Origin: Erythrophleum ivorense
Lineage: Eukaryota > Streptophyta > Magnoliopsida > Fabales > Fabaceae
Assembly: GCA_026724425.1 (NCBI GenBank)
Contig: JAIUCV010000007.1
Location: forward strand, 20,737,286-20,801,285
DNA: 64,000 nucleotides
Direction of reading: 5' to 3'
Shown: in pieces, positions 1 through 12,209 of the stretch
Numbering within the stretch: position 1 is the first letter of the stretch
How the letters are laid out: each line of letters opens with the position of its first letter
Program-made: the position numbers and the translations under genes
The notes under the pieces: generated by a model
Databases searched by the model: none
What the model was told of the DNA's origin: nothing
Seen by the model: only the letters and a program-made list of their open reading frames with translations

Positions 1-216
1 ATTAAACTTGAGAATAACAACATTAAGAGGAGCCAGAATAAGCATATGGCTTATTCATAAAGTTAATATATAGTGGGTAAGGAAACAAAATGCATTGTGA
101 TACATGGAAGGTATTACTCATTTATAGAGGAACTACAGCTATGATTCGTGTATTTTTTAAATATTTGAATCTTAAAGAGCCATTATGTATAATGATTTTT
201 GAACCAAATGGGAGAA
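1..216 (+). mobile_element. 3' internal end of a Copia-like element with polypurine tract
   Basis: No open frame is convincing here. The stretch ends in a purine-rich tract (AAATGGGAGAA, 206-216) directly before TGTAAG, which is the usual polypurine-tract/LTR junction of Ty1/Copia elements. I infer that the element body lies left of the window and that only its untranslated 3' end is present. Confidence 0.45.
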
Positions 217-613
217 TGTAAGACGTTGCATTAAAACCACGATTGGGTACATGTCGCATGAACAGAACCCATGTTGTACATCTGAACGTGGCTTGCAACA
301 TCTTGATGGTGGTTCGAAATTTGTGAGTTTCGTGAGGTGATTTCCCACGTCTGAGAACATGTCATTTTCTTTGGTAATGTGATGGAATTGCTGTTGAAAA
401 CTTTGCCTATAAATACAGGTTTACACAATTATCTGAATATAATACCATCATAGAGTGTTAGCCAGAGTTTGGAAGCATTCCCTGGGACCTTCATATGACA
501 GAGCTTCCATAAGAAATCAGAGTATTCAAGCAATGGTGGGAGATAACATTTCGATCCATTTCTCTTGCATTAGATATTATAAATATGATTTTATATATCT
601 ATGAAGTCTAACA
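217..613 (+). mobile_element. Copia-type 3' LTR
   Basis: The segment starts TGTAAGACG after a polypurine tract and ends CTAACA, giving TG...CA ends and about 397 bp. A TATA box (TATAAATA, 408-415) sits mid-LTR as expected of the U3 promoter, followed by an AG-rich leader-like region. LINE-like sequence begins just after it. The right end is placed by the CA dinucleotide and the start of LINE similarity; no target duplication can be checked because the left end is outside the window. Confidence 0.5.
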
Positions 614-633
614 TAAGGAGTGATTACTATTAG

Positions 634-1751
634 TCTTGGAAGAAAGAACTTGTTCTCACTTTGTTAGGTAAAAGATTGAGTAACCATCTCCTCAAGACAA
701 GATTGGTCAGGTCATGGAACATTCAAGATTTTGAGCTCATTGATATAGAGATTACTAATTTGTGACAAATGAGGGACCCCGAGTAATAATAGAACATTAT
801 TTGGTCTCTCAACGGTGGGCACCTAATTTTAGAAACTTGAGATTTGGATTCTTTTAACTAAATCCTTCCTCCGCTGCCTTTCTGCCAACAGCGTCTTTTA
901 CAATAACATGTAAGACTTTATGTCGATAATTAGTTGCTGGAAAATTTAACAACTTAAAATTTTAATGAAGAGATAACAGAAGAATTTGGTGGAGAGAATC
1001 TAAATCTCAATCAACTAACGATTTCGGTAAGGATTCCTAACCTCCATATTCGGTACTATAATAAGAAATATATGGCGTTTAGGTAACAGGATCGGAAGAA
1101 CACTCAAAATGGATCCTAACACACTAGCGTCTCTACAAGGAGAAGAAGCAAAGATTATAAGAGGCTGTTTGGCTCGGATGAGCGTGGAAGTGGATCTCAG
1201 GCAGACATTGGTTTCAAAGTTCATCGTCAAAAATTCTTTGTTTACAATAGAATATTAGGGTCTAAACTTGGGATTTGGTGGTCAGTATGGCATAAGGAGG
1301 AAGCATGTTCATCGATACTTCGAGTTATAGAACCTACAGAAGAAGATCATGACACAGTTTTAACAAAGCAACCCATTAACCCAACTATTGGTCAGGGTCA
1401 CCGGAACGTTTAGGCTGATGAAGTTTTCGGGCCATGGATGAAGTCTAGGAGACCAAACCGTGGGCATAAGGCAGGGAGGTAAACCACTAAATTTGTGATG
1501 CAGAATCAGGCCCCCTCATCCACCCATTGTTTCCGCGATTTGAATGCGAGGAATGAGTCAAGATTTTTGCCTTTAGCAGATATGGATTCTGATTTACTTG
1601 GCTCTAAAATTCTGAGCAACGACCCAGATATGGAGCGAGGAGAGAATGATGTTCGGAATTCCAATCCACGTACACCGACAGCTAGCAACTCGATTATGGC
1701 AGATGAGGTGGTATCGAGTGGTTCTCTTCGGGGGAGCGGTTTAATAGATTA
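634..1751 (+). pseudogene. LINE (L1-like) ORF1 relic
   Basis: Fragments of a plant L1-type ORF1 protein can be read in changing frames. Near 640-830 is the DUF4283-type N-terminal domain (WKKELVLTLLGKRLSNHLL, then FELIDIEIT). At 1060-1250 is the linker GNRIGRTLKMD...SVEVDLRQTLVSKFIV, which in intact relatives precedes the CCHC knuckle. A FGPWMKSRR-like block sits near 1430, and an 85-codon open stretch (1495-1752) contains the typical SRFLPLADMDSD block. Stops and frameshifts separate the pieces and the zinc-knuckle cysteines are not clearly preserved. The intact protein would bind LINE RNA; this copy is dead. Confidence 0.75.
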
Positions 1752-2180
1752 AATTTGAATAGTTTAGATTTTTTTTATATATTTTTTAAATTTTTATAAA
1801 TTTAAATAAAATATTACATAAAATAAATATAATCTTAAATTTATAAATTTTTTAAAAAATATATTTAATATTAAAAAATTAAAAAAAAATAATAATAAAA
1901 CTTAAACCATCTAAGTTATAATCTGACAGTTCAAATGCTCCACGCGGTCCCTGCTCTTCGTGGGCCCAAGATTGGTGAAAATTTAGAAAACATGGACCCT
2001 TTTGAGACCTGTCAGGTGCCACGGAACACTCTAGGCCATGGGCTTATCCTTAATGGACCAGCTGCTAGTGAGGTAATGCAGAACAAGAGCAAGCCCATTA
2101 TTGTTAATTAAGGAAAGGATAACGAGAGATGTTCGGGCGGTATACACCATGGTTAGATTAGACTTTCTACAACACCAGTT
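1752..2180. other. AT-rich spacer and degraded LINE ORF2 start
   Basis: 1752-1920 is almost pure A/T. From about 1930 the sequence is LINE-like again, but the endonuclease (EEP) domain expected at the start of ORF2 is almost entirely missing. Nothing else is supported. Confidence 0.5.
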
Positions 2181-3465
2181 GGCGTCTGGCATTTCCCAAA
2201 GGCCATGTCATTCACCTTTTGAAAAATGGGCTTGATCATCGTCCCTTTAAATTGTCTCTTGCCTCGGGTAATGATGCTCGGGGTGGTCCCTCTTTATTTT
2301 GTTACCAAGTTGCATGGTTACTAGAAGATTTTTTTTAGGAGCTTGTTAAAAGTTCTTGGAAGGACAAAATATGGATTGATGAGGTTATTGATTTCACTAA
2401 ATTCGTGACTAATTGGAATTGTTTGATTGGCAGCATTCCATATAAGAAAAAAAAAAGATTATTAATCTCCTACAGGGGATAGATAGAAGTCGTCTGTTAG
2501 GAGACAATCCCTTTCGTAGACGTTTAGGGGCTAATCTTTGGGAGGAGTATGAGAGACTATTGTCCCAACAAAAGCTCCTTTGGTACCAAAAATCGCAATG
2601 TAATTTGTTGAACTAAGATGATAGAGATACATGCTTTTTTCATGCCTCAACAATTATTAGAGGACGTAAGAGTACCATAAAGGCTTTAAGAGATGACAAT
2701 GGTACATGGGTCTCTAGCAATGAAGAAATGAGTGAGATGGCTGCTGATTTTTACTAGAAGTTATATTCTAAAGATGATACACATGCTCCCAGACTCAAAG
2801 TACCGAACAATTTTTTGACCGTTGAGCCAAATGAGCTGGAGTTTATTTAAAGGCACGTGACTCATATTGAAGTTAAAAATGCTTCTTTCAATATAGGAGC
2901 TTTTAAAGTCCCAAGGCTCGATGGGCTTCAGGCTGTCTATTTTCATAATTATTGGGAGATGGTTGGCAAGTCAATTTGTCGTTTTGTGAAAGAGGTTTTT
3001 CAGAACTTGGAGAAAATTCAGTCTGTGAACAAAGTAGATATCTTCTTTATTCCAAGGAATGGTATCCTTGATACTTTGAAGGACTTTCAGACCTATTTTT
3101 CTCTACAACGATAGTTTTAAAATTGTAACTAAAATCATTGCAAACTATTTCAAACATTTTTTAGGAAAGGTTGTTGCTCTCAAACAATATAGCTTTATTC
3201 CAGGCCATTACAATAGTGATAATATTATTATAGTACAAAAAATCATTCACTCTATGAAAAAGAAGATGGGAGCGAATGGTTATGTAGCGGTAAAAGTGGA
3301 CCTAGAGAGCATTAATTGGAGTTTTATTGAAGATATTTTATAAGTTTTAGGCCCTCATTCTACCGTCATTAATATTATAATGGATTGTATTGCTAATTGT
3401 GAGATGTAGGTATTCTGGAACAAGAGACCCACTAATTGGAGTTTTAGTGAAGATATTTTATAACT
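2180..3465 (+). pseudogene. LINE (L1-like) ORF2 relic, N-terminal half of reverse transcriptase
   Basis: This is the part of plant L1 ORF2 between the endonuclease and the RT catalytic core. Visible landmarks are WLLEDFF/VKSSWKDKIWIDEV near 2310-2400, the LW..Q....W.....N..FFH-like block at 2540-2650, KALRDDNGTWVSSNEEMSEMA at 2680-2745, KNASFNIGAFKVPRLDGLQAVYF at 2875-2943 (counterpart of the KAPGPDGF RT motif, here KVPRLDG) and SFIPGHYNSDNIIIVQKIIHSM at 3190-3255. Several in-frame stops are present. The catalytic YADD region is absent, because similarity stops near 3465 where the minus-strand Copia relic begins. Confidence 0.8.
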
Positions 3466-3471
3466 TGTACT

Positions 3472-3627
3472 GTACTTGGACATTTTGGCCCAAACTTATA
3501 CATACGAGTCCATCTCTTTTTCAAACTCTTTACAAGTCCAATATAACATCTTAATATATAAGCACTAAAAACTCTTCATTTCAAGCGATATGGGATTTCC
3601 TTTTGAAATATCCACATACTTATAACA
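3472..3627 (-). repeat. Copia element 1, 3' LTR (approximate)
   Basis: Resembles 12210-12354: both carry TTGGACATTTTGG / TTGGATATTTTGG, an ACGAG..CC block, GCACTAAAAACTC and a TGG(G)A(T/C)TTCC block in the same order. On the element strand it begins TGTTATAAG, right after a GGAGAAT polypurine tract (3627/3628 boundary). The low-coordinate end is uncertain by some tens of bases. Confidence 0.6.
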
Positions 3628-4199
3628 ATTCTCCACATATTTCAAAAGGATAAATGAAGAAGATAAAAGGTTTTTATTGGGTTATACACATAAAGATAAA
3701 TATTTTGAATTTGGTATCTTTTAGATTATGAACAAAACCTAAATAGATAAGACTTAACATACAAAATTATTAGTGAAGTTTATAACTCTTATGAATCAAA
3801 AACTCTTGGGTATGTTAGAAATCTTACTAGTCACATTACACCCCTACAGTTTTTGTTGTTGACATTGTTTTAGTCTAATAGGCTATGTACACACTAAGTA
3901 GTTCATGAATGCTCTAGAGATTTTGTCACAATTTCATAGGAGCAGCCCCATTTTCACACTCATGTAAGTGATTTCATTAAGTGTATCTACAATAAATACA
4001 CCACCCATAAAGGATATGAAAATCATTAAGAGCATTTCATTTATCCTCTCATTCAATGTATTTTAGCACCTTTTCACCTCATATGAAGGGATTAAAAATA
4101 ATGGTGCTAGCATAATTAACAAGTAACTTGTTATTACTCATATGAATCTTTTTCATGGGATCTCTAATCACAAAGGTTGGGTTACTATCATTATTAATT

Positions 4200-6147
4200 T
4201 TAAATTGGCTTAAATCTTATTTCCCTCAATGTTTCAAGGATTAATTTCCTTCTCAAAGGTTTGATAAGAGGATTTGCCAAAATCACTTCTGATTTTACAT
4301 AATTAATCGATATGATTTCATCTTTTAGTAGTTGATTTACCATATTATATTTTAAATGTATATGTCTACTTTTACCATTAAAAGTCTTATTCTTTGTAAT
4401 GACTATTATTACTTGGTAATCATAATGCATAAACAAAATAGTGTTAGTTTTATACCCAACAAGATATTTGTTAAAAAATTTCTCAACCACTCAACCTCAT
4501 TACTAACTAATTCTAGAGCAATAAACTCTGACTCTATAGTTGACCTAACAATAATTATTTGTTTGGTTAATTTTTAGGTTACTGCACCACTACTAAGGAT
4601 GAATATGTAACCACTAATAGATTTTATCTTATCTAAATCAAGTATCCAGTTAGTATCTTTGTATCTTTCTAATATTGCAAGAAATCCACTATACATGATA
4701 CCATAATTCATGGTGCCTCTTAAATATTTCATTAGTCTGACCAATACAGCCCAATAATCATGATTGGAACTATGTGTATACCTCCTCAATGTACACATAG
4801 CATAAGCTATGTTAGGTCAAGTGAAATTTATCAATTATAATAGACTCCTAATAATTTGTGCATAATTAGATTGAGCAATAAGCTTACATTTATTTATTTA
4901 TTTAGTTGAGTGTTAGTATCAAGAGCATGCACTATTTTGAAATCGAAATGACTAAACTTCTTAAAAAGTTTCTCAACAAAATGTTCATGTGACAGTGATA
5001 TACTATTATCATTTCTTATAATCTTAACATCCAAAATCACACTTGCTTTACTCATGTCTTTTATATCAAATTTAGAGACAAGAAAATGTCTAATCTCAAG
5101 CACAATGTTTAAACTAGTATAAAAAATATGTCATCAATATAGATAGATAATAACACATTTATGATTTTCTAATTTTGTATATGCACATCTATCAACTTCA
5201 ATAGAAGAAAAGCTATCACTCATCAATACTTGATCTAATTTCTCATGCCATTATTTTGAAACTTGTTTCAAGCTATATAGGGATTTAAGAAGTTTGTAAG
5301 CTTTTTTTTAATACCAAAAATAACATAATTTTCAAGTTATACCGTATAAATTTCTTCTTCTAGGTCACCATTTAAAAATATTATTTTAATATCCATTTAA
5401 TGAATAAAGAGTTTATATATTAAAGTTAAAGCAATTAAAACTTGAATAGAAGAAGTTTTAGCAATAAGGGTAAAAGTGTCAAAATAATCAATATTTTATT
5501 TTTAAGTAAAACTTTTTGCCACTAATCTTGCGTTATATTTTTTAATTGACCTATCAGGATCATATTTTCTTTTAAAAATTCGTTTGCAACTAATATTTTT
5601 TTTACTAAAACCTATGTATTGTTTTTATTAAGGGAATCAATTTCAGTTTTAATTACTTCTTTCCAAAAATGTACATAAAATGATGCAATAGTTTTAGAAT
5701 AAGTTGAATGTTCATTTTTTACAATAAAGGTATAAAAATCATATCCAAAGGAAGTCTCCTTCCTTTGTCTTTTGTTTCTTCTCAAATCCTTAAATAAGTT
5801 CTCAAAATTATTTTGAGTAGGTGCAGGAGAAATATTTTTAGTTTTCATAGGAAAAATATGTTAAAAAGATTTAACAATTTTTGTTTCTATCATGGTATTG
5901 CAATCAAACACTTCACCTTTCAAGACAAGAAATCTATAAGCAATACTATGTTTAACATATCTAATAAACATGTAATTCTTAGAACCTATTTTCTTTTTTT
6001 TTTGGGTCAAATAACATAACCTTTGCAAAACACACTTATACTTTTAAATCTTTTAAATTAGTGCATAATCCTTCCATAATTCACCTGATATTTTATTAGC
6101 TTTCTTATAGAGAATCATGTTTTGTAAATGACAAGTAGATAACAAAG
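4200..6147 (-). pseudogene. Copia element 1: integrase C-terminus, RT and RNase H relic
   Basis: Reading downwards, 6147-5870 holds the integrase C-terminal region (NKISGELWKDYA, YRFLVLK). 5848-5612 is the linker into RT (FWKEVIKTEIDSL). Around 5130 is the RT catalytic motif as YIDDI (GAT GAC at 5130-5135). 5103-4894 is the connection region (FDIKDMSKASVILDVKIIR). 4798-4574 is RNase H (MKYLRGTMNYGIMYSG), and the C-terminal NGKSRHIHLKYN block lies near 4380 with the end at 4200. Stops and frameshifts separate most blocks. The frame resumes upstream at 9020 beyond the inserted solo LTR. Confidence 0.8.
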
Positions 6148-7824
6148 CCTCATGTAACACCCCCAAATTTATTAATGAGGATTATGGTGAATTAAGGAAT
6201 TAATACAAGGATTTGGAAAAAAATAAGGAAAATAAGGTTTCTAAAGAAATGGATTTGTTTTAGACATTTTGAACCAATAATCATGTTTAGTTATTGTTAG
6301 GTGGAGATATATTAATTATGGTTATGGGATTTAATTAAGGAGTTAACTAAGGAGAGTTAGACATTTAATTTGGGCCTTATGATCAATGTATTTATGTCAT
6401 AAGCCAAATAAGAAAGCCCATTTTTAGTTTGTAAGATGATCCAATCTCATTTCTTAAGAGCCTAACTCTCATTTCATCAACTAAACCCTTTAACTTATGG
6501 CCCAATAAGCCTATATCTGAACCTAAGTGTATTTTAGACTTTAGGGTTAGTCTAAACCCATTTAAAACCCTAACTTAATTAGCCCATTATCCTCTATTCT
6601 GCAGACCAACTCAATCTTAGGTAAGGGAGAACTTCATTTTCGCATAGGAACAGAGGAGGCTAGGGTTTTCTGCATTCCTCTACCATTTCTCACTTTTAGA
6701 GGAAGATTTGGCCAAGGTAATCTATATAAAACATGTCCCTCTCATTCTCTTTTTCATTTTGGTTTGATTAATTTCTAGTTTTGAGCATTTTCATCTCCTT
6801 CTCAAATCTAAAATTTGGTATTTAGGTGATTCCTTGCAAGATTTTTGGAGTTAGAAGTTAAAGGGATGATTGGGTAAGTATTTTCCTTCTATTTTGTGTA
6901 TTACTTTGCTGGAAAATGCCCATAAGGATTGATTTTTATAATGGGTTCTGTTATTGTGTTAAATTACAAGGATATGAAGGTGAAAAATTGAAATTTTTGG
7001 GCTTGATGACTCAAATTCGAATTTTGAAATTTTTCATGTTATCTTTTTGATAGTTGAGGCTCAACTCAGTCCATTTGACCTCTTCGGTATATGGGTAAGT
7101 GTTCCCTCTTCTCTTATGTGGTATATATACTGAATTTCTATCATTTGGACTAACTTTTAGTGCATGGCTTTTACATGTGTAAAAATGGAGATGTTAGGAG
7201 TGAACTATTATGAGTTCTTGTTATTGTGAGATTGAATTGGTGTTGTAGACCCTTGGGAAGATTGGGTAAGAAGTTTTTAATGTACTCTTGTTAAGATTAA
7301 TCTATGGATAGAGAAATTCCTTACTAATGGTAGTTGAATAATGATGATTATGCTTATGTTAGGTCTGATATACTTTGAATCATGATGGTAGTTAGAGGAT
7401 GAGTAATTGGCTTCATTGAGATAATTGGGGTTACTTTCCTAATTCCATGTATATGCCCATGTTAATCTAATGTTTACTACACATGTTTGATTTTGAGATG
7501 CCAAATGATTAGTTAACTACTTGAATTGTTATTGTGATTGGACCTTGTGAGTCTATGATAGAGTTGTGGTGCGACTGCCACATGTGCATGTGCTTCGATT
7601 GAGCACCGGGTTGTGATCAGACCCCAGATGCACTGAGCTCTGGTTGCACTCATTATGGAGTAGGTGCCATAGACAGATCTCTCCAGGTGTTATTGGCCAT
7701 TAACATGTTGTGTATGATTGCTGGTATAGGACAGTAGTTATTAGTAGCTCAACTAGTTCATTTGCAAATTGAATTGATGGTTTTGGTATTGATGATATGA
7801 AATTGTATTGTATTGATTAATCTG

Positions 7825-7851
7825 TATATATATATATATATATATATATAA
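7825..7851. repeat. (AT)n microsatellite
   Basis: An uninterrupted TA dinucleotide run inside solo LTR A. B and C lack a comparable run at the same place, so it arose after the copies diverged. Confidence 0.9.
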
Positions 7852-7866
7852 TTTGCCTCTTATTAC

Positions 7867-7883
7867 TGAGATTGTATATCTCA
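7867..7883. other. LTR stem-loop, copy A
   Basis: TGAGAT (7867-7872), loop TGTAT, ATCTCA (7878-7883): a perfect 6-bp inverted repeat at the position where B and C carry their own versions. Function unknown. Confidence 0.6.
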
Positions 7884-9019
7884 TCCTGATTGTGGGCTAA
7901 CATTTCCAGGGACCGGACTTCTTAATGGTAAGGAGAAAATTAATGAAAGTTTATTATGTGGTTTGGTAGTAGGTAGGTTTGGAAACCTTGTCAGATTGTA
8001 TTTGTATAACTAGACTACTAGTTTTATATAATTGTCACATTGTATCATGAATTGCTAAGCATAGGGACTGTAATCATTTGATGCATTAGATGTCAACTTA
8101 AACTAGTGATGTATGAAATTTCTAATGGGACTTATGTTTGAATGGAAATGTGAGTAGTGTATGAACTCTTTGCTGTCATTGATCTATAAACTCACTGGTT
8201 TATGGTGGCTAGAGGGTTAAGGATCCACATTTGAGTTTTGAATGCATAATGATAGATGTGTTAGGTAGATTAGGTAAAAGAAAGACACTAAATCTTCACA
8301 AACTAAGTTAAAGCGGCCTAGAGTATTGCTAGAGGGGGAATTGGAGAGCATGAGATGAAATCTTGGGAGTTATAGGAATAGAAGGGAATTAGCCGCTGCT
8401 AAAATTTAATTGGCCTCAGCCAAATGGTAACAGAGGGTAATTGGCCACGACCAACATTTAATTGACCTCAGCTAAATGTGGCAAAGCTGCTAGGAAAGAA
8501 AACATAGAGCAATTGGCTGCGACAAATAGTGAGATTAGCCGCGGTTAAGTCTGAGGCAGGTCTAGGGGTGTTCCAAAGGGTATTTGGCCTTGGCGAAAGA
8601 GATATTTGGCTGAGGTGAAATGTGAAAAATTTGTGAAAGTGTAAGGAGTTGAACCTGAGAGTAATTGGCTACGGTGCAAGGGAATTTAGCTGCGGTGAAG
8701 GTGCTCAATTTCTCATATTCACCTAGAAACCTTAGTTTCTTTTAGGGTAATACTAAGGAATGATTTAGAAACACTTGTAGGAAGTTTTTATGAGTTGGAA
8801 TTGATGGATGGAAGAATCAAAGGATCCTTATTGATGATTAAATTCACTTGCACATTCGAATAATGGTGATTATTTAATTAATGACCCTAATAACATCAAG
8901 GCTCAAATTTCCCTATATTTTTCAAATATAATTAGTTGTAATGACTTTCAACATTGATTTATGATTATTAATTACATCTTTAACCTTAATTACTATAATT
9001 TGAAGTTAGGGTCATCACA

Positions 9020-9650
9020 TCTCTCCCTAAAGATTGTCTAGTGCAGAGGAGCTAACTAGTATAATATTCATTATTTCTTTTAAGATCTTATTTTTTCTTT
9101 TTGCTACTCTATTAGATTTAGGTGAATAAGATAGAGTAATTTATGAATTATTCCTTCTTTCTCACAAAATTCATTAAATAAGATATATTTACCTCATTTA
9201 TCTGACCTAACTCTTTTAATCCTTTTATTTAATTAATTTTCTACTTCAATCTTTTATAAAAGAAATGTGTCAAAAACCTCATCTTTATTTCTAAGTAAAT
9301 AAACTTTAATGTATCTAGAGAAATTATCAATAAACATTACATAATATTTTTTACCATTCCTAGTCATTGTTTACTTTAGATCTATTAAATCAATATGAAT
9401 TAAATTAAGTAACTTAGTTTCTCTCTATATAGTATGACAAGACTTCTTAGTTAATTTAGATTTTGTGCAATTTTCACATTTATTCAAATATGAATTGCTA
9501 ATTCTAGTAGTCCTAAAGTCTACCATCCATTCTTTCACATTGGCCACAAGGAGACCTTGAGAAATGATTACAACAATAATATCATCTCCTTGGACCAAAT
9601 TTGCATTTGGCTTAAAAGGATTGCCATTTCTTGCTCTCTTTTTGCATTGA
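9020..9650 (-). pseudogene. Copia element 1: protease and integrase relic
   Basis: The minus strand reads VKEWMVDF near 9530, where the protease active site should follow. The usual DSGAT is replaced by DFRTT, so the catalytic motif is broken. A large deletion follows, after which LNKCENCTKSKLTKKSC (about 9490-9430) represents the C-x2-C half of the integrase zinc finger. Near 9140-9020 an SYSPKSNRVAKRKNK stretch matches the integrase core region around its catalytic Glu (YxPQxNGxAERxNRT), ending where solo LTR A interrupts it. Confidence 0.75.
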
Positions 9651-9672
9651 ACTACATGGTGACTTAACTTGC

Positions 9673-10798
9673 TGTTGATCTTAATTTTAGGAGAGAGATA
9701 GAGGCCTGATAGAAGGGAATGAAGAGAAGAAGGCTAGGAAATCAAGAGGGAATTGTCAAGTGTCCTCGCCATAACGAGGATACTAGTTTGTAATAGCGAG
9801 TGTATGGCTCATACAAAATCTAAAGAGTCTCTAGCAATAGCGTAGGTCATAGTGAGAAGACTTGGAGTTTAGAACTGATTTTTGGGTTTAAAACGCGAAA
9901 GGCTACTAGAGTTTTAGGATTCTGAGGGCTTTGGAGTGTGTTCTGAAGGGGAAATGCACAAAAGAACTAGGATTTGGAAGTAAGAAACTTGGATTAAAGA
10001 TTGGAGGCCAAATAATCATATTACCATTGAGTTTTCTGATCTTCTACCTTTCTTCTTCTATGGATTCTTGTTTTTCTGAATCTTTTGCATATTTTGTATT
10101 ATTTAAAGCCATGTGTGGCGATATATTATGGATCCTAGATTTTCTTGAACCTTAGTGCCATGTAATTGAGATTTTGTGTAGTTAATTTGGTTTAATCTTT
10201 GATTTGAATACTTGATCTGATTTGTATTTTTCATTTAAGAGTTTGGCCACCTCTTCCATGAACTTAGGGGTTAAGATTAGCTTTGAGAAAGGAAAATCTT
10301 AATGGACTATAGGATTGAGCGACTTAAAATTAGGTTAACCTAATTTGTTCATAGGGATAGAGATATATCGAAGAAACCTAAATAGTTTAAGAGATTGATT
10401 ATAATCGAACTAATTAATTGTGAGAGAGATCTACAGTTAAATAGAATAGAAGTAAGAGTAGTTTGAGAGACACTTAAACTTAACTTAGTTCCTCAACTTT
10501 TAGATTATTAGTTAAACCAATTAATTGAACAATTCAATTTTTGGTAATAAGGAAATAGGAAACTTAGGGTGCTTCTCATTGATATTTCTCATTTAGACAA
10601 TTCTAAAAGTTCAATTTCATCTTCAATTTTATTTTATTTTATTATGCTGGTATTTGGTCTATTTCTTAACTTAAATGAACACGAACACTTCTTGGGCCCA
10701 ACTTCATCTAAATTAATTTCTTAAAACGACCTTGATCTACTATACTATGTAATCGATTTGTATGCTTGCAAAATCTATTACAAAATTAGTTGTTATCA
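9673..10798 (+). mobile_element. Solo LTR G (1.1 kb) with target duplication CTTGC
   Basis: TGTTGATC...GTTATCA (1126 bp) is flanked by perfect 5-bp direct repeats CTTGC at 9668-9672 and 10799-10803. It interrupts the nucleocapsid/CCHC region of Copia element 1. It is not coding; a 74-codon open stretch (9931-10155) has no recognisable domain. The 3' part resembles Athila/Tat-type LTR ends by eye. Near its 5' end (9766-9866) it carries several TCGC...GCGA-like palindromic words, also seen in other LTR families here. Orientation is inferred from the 3'-end style only. Confidence 0.8.
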
Positions 10799-10803
10799 CT
10801 TGC

Positions 10804-11700
10804 CATAAAACAAAATAATTTCCTTTCCTTTTAAAGGTGAGGTTAGTAACTTTAAGCTTATAAATAGATTTCTTGTTGTCATACCTCATTTTATGGGATT
10901 TCTTTTACACCAAGTTTGCCTTTGATGCCATCTCTTTTGCTTTTGCTACTTTAAACTCCCTTATGTTGGTGTCCTCAATGATTCTATGGGCAATTAGATC
11001 TGATAGAGATATCTATTTATCTCTATTTTAAGTTGTTACATATAATCTTTCTATGAGTCAAGCAATTTTTCAATGAGAATACTTGCAACCAATTCATCAG
11101 GCAAGACAATATTCTTAACTCTTATGTCCTCCAATAGTTTGTGGCACTTATTAATTTGTACTTTTATGTCCTTGTCATCGATTATCTCCCGTTGATAATA
11201 ATTTTCAATGGCAAATTTCTACTTTCTAACATCCTTAGTGATGCATTTGATAACCAATAAATCTCAAATCTTTCTATCTTCTTTGTATGTGCAATAGACA
11301 TAAAAAAGATCATTACAATAGGAGCTAATAATCATATGTCTATATACCTTATTTGCATATGTCTAAGCTTCCATTTGATCTAGATTTGTTGTTGGTGAAG
11401 GTCTCAAATAGGAGAAAGCATTAGCAATGCCATGCATGTCAATAATAAAGAATATGTGTTCTTGCTATTTTCAAAAATTTTCTCCTCCAAATATCTTGAT
11501 TTTTGAGATATCTAGAAACTATCTAGCGTAGGAGATAGTGCAAACAATTAGAACAATAGGTTTGGTTAGACCGTGGATGGCAACATTAATAGTAGTTGCG
11601 GCAATGGCGGCATCAATGAAGTTGTGGGAATTGTTAACGATAGTGGTTGCTATGGCAACAACAGCGATGTTGGCATGAGGCTCCATAAATAATTCTTACT
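10804..11700 (-). pseudogene. Copia element 1: gag (UBN2-type) relic
   Basis: On the minus strand, fragments typical of Copia gag can be read: GGENF and a QEHIFFIIDMHGIANA block (about 11500-11430), NKVYRHMIISS (about 11340), KFAIENYY and EIIDDKDIKVQINKCHKLLEDI (11215-11120) and LPDELVASILIEKLLDS (about 11100-11060), followed by the basic linker before the zinc knuckle. The N-terminus is alanine/threonine rich. Stops interrupt the frame. Intact Copia gag forms the particle that packages element RNA. Confidence 0.75.
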
Positions 11701-12209
11701 ATTTTTGGAAAAAATGAAGAATAAAAGAATAAACTTAAAATATAACAACTTGAGTTATGTAGATACACACTATCCTTGAGAATTATTTCACCACATAATA
11801 AATTAATCATGAAAGCTCTTTAGGATTAAATAAGCTCTTATAAAAATTAAGAGATAAAATAATTATTATTTTTCTTTGTAACCAAATAATGATGTTAAGA
11901 GCGGGAGAGAAACGACAAAGAGGTATATCTAATTATATATTTTTAACACTAAAATAATAACGTTGAATATTAAAGTTAATTAGAAGATAATGGAGCAAAT
12001 GTAGGAGATAATCGTACAACTAATTTGAGAATATAGTAAAAAGTTAAAATTCAAAAATGGAGGAGCCATTTATCTTTTTTTAAAAAACTGAATTCAACAT
12101 GTTCAAATGTAGCAATAATTAATTAATTATTTTTAGATAAACATAAAAATATTTTGTAAAAGGTTAACCTATACAATTAAATCGTGTACAGGGAAAAAAT
12201 TCACAATTT

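Larger units (their letters stand above)
6153..9019 (+). mobile_element. Solo LTR A (2.9 kb, A/B/C family)
   Basis: The segment begins TGTAACACCCCC and ends GGGTCATCACA (TG...CA, 2867 bp). It has no coding sequence and shares its ends and many internal blocks with 50622-56503 (B) and 58191-61065 (C). The target duplication is decayed: CCTCA (6148-6152) on the left and TCTCT (9020-9024) on the right, each one change from CCTCT, and the interrupted Copia integrase frame resumes across it. Internal landmarks are a GTGGAG/CACCGGGTTGTGATCAGACCCCAGAT block (7560-7650), an (AT)n tract (7825-7851), a stem-loop at 7867-7883, and an array of short GC-rich palindromes (8388-8700). It probably arose by LTR-LTR recombination of a Gypsy-type element. 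Confidence 0.85.

Noticed and set aside
231..428. Minus-strand open frames over 172-428
   Set aside because: They are antisense to a Copia-type LTR with its TATA box and polypurine junction; no domain.
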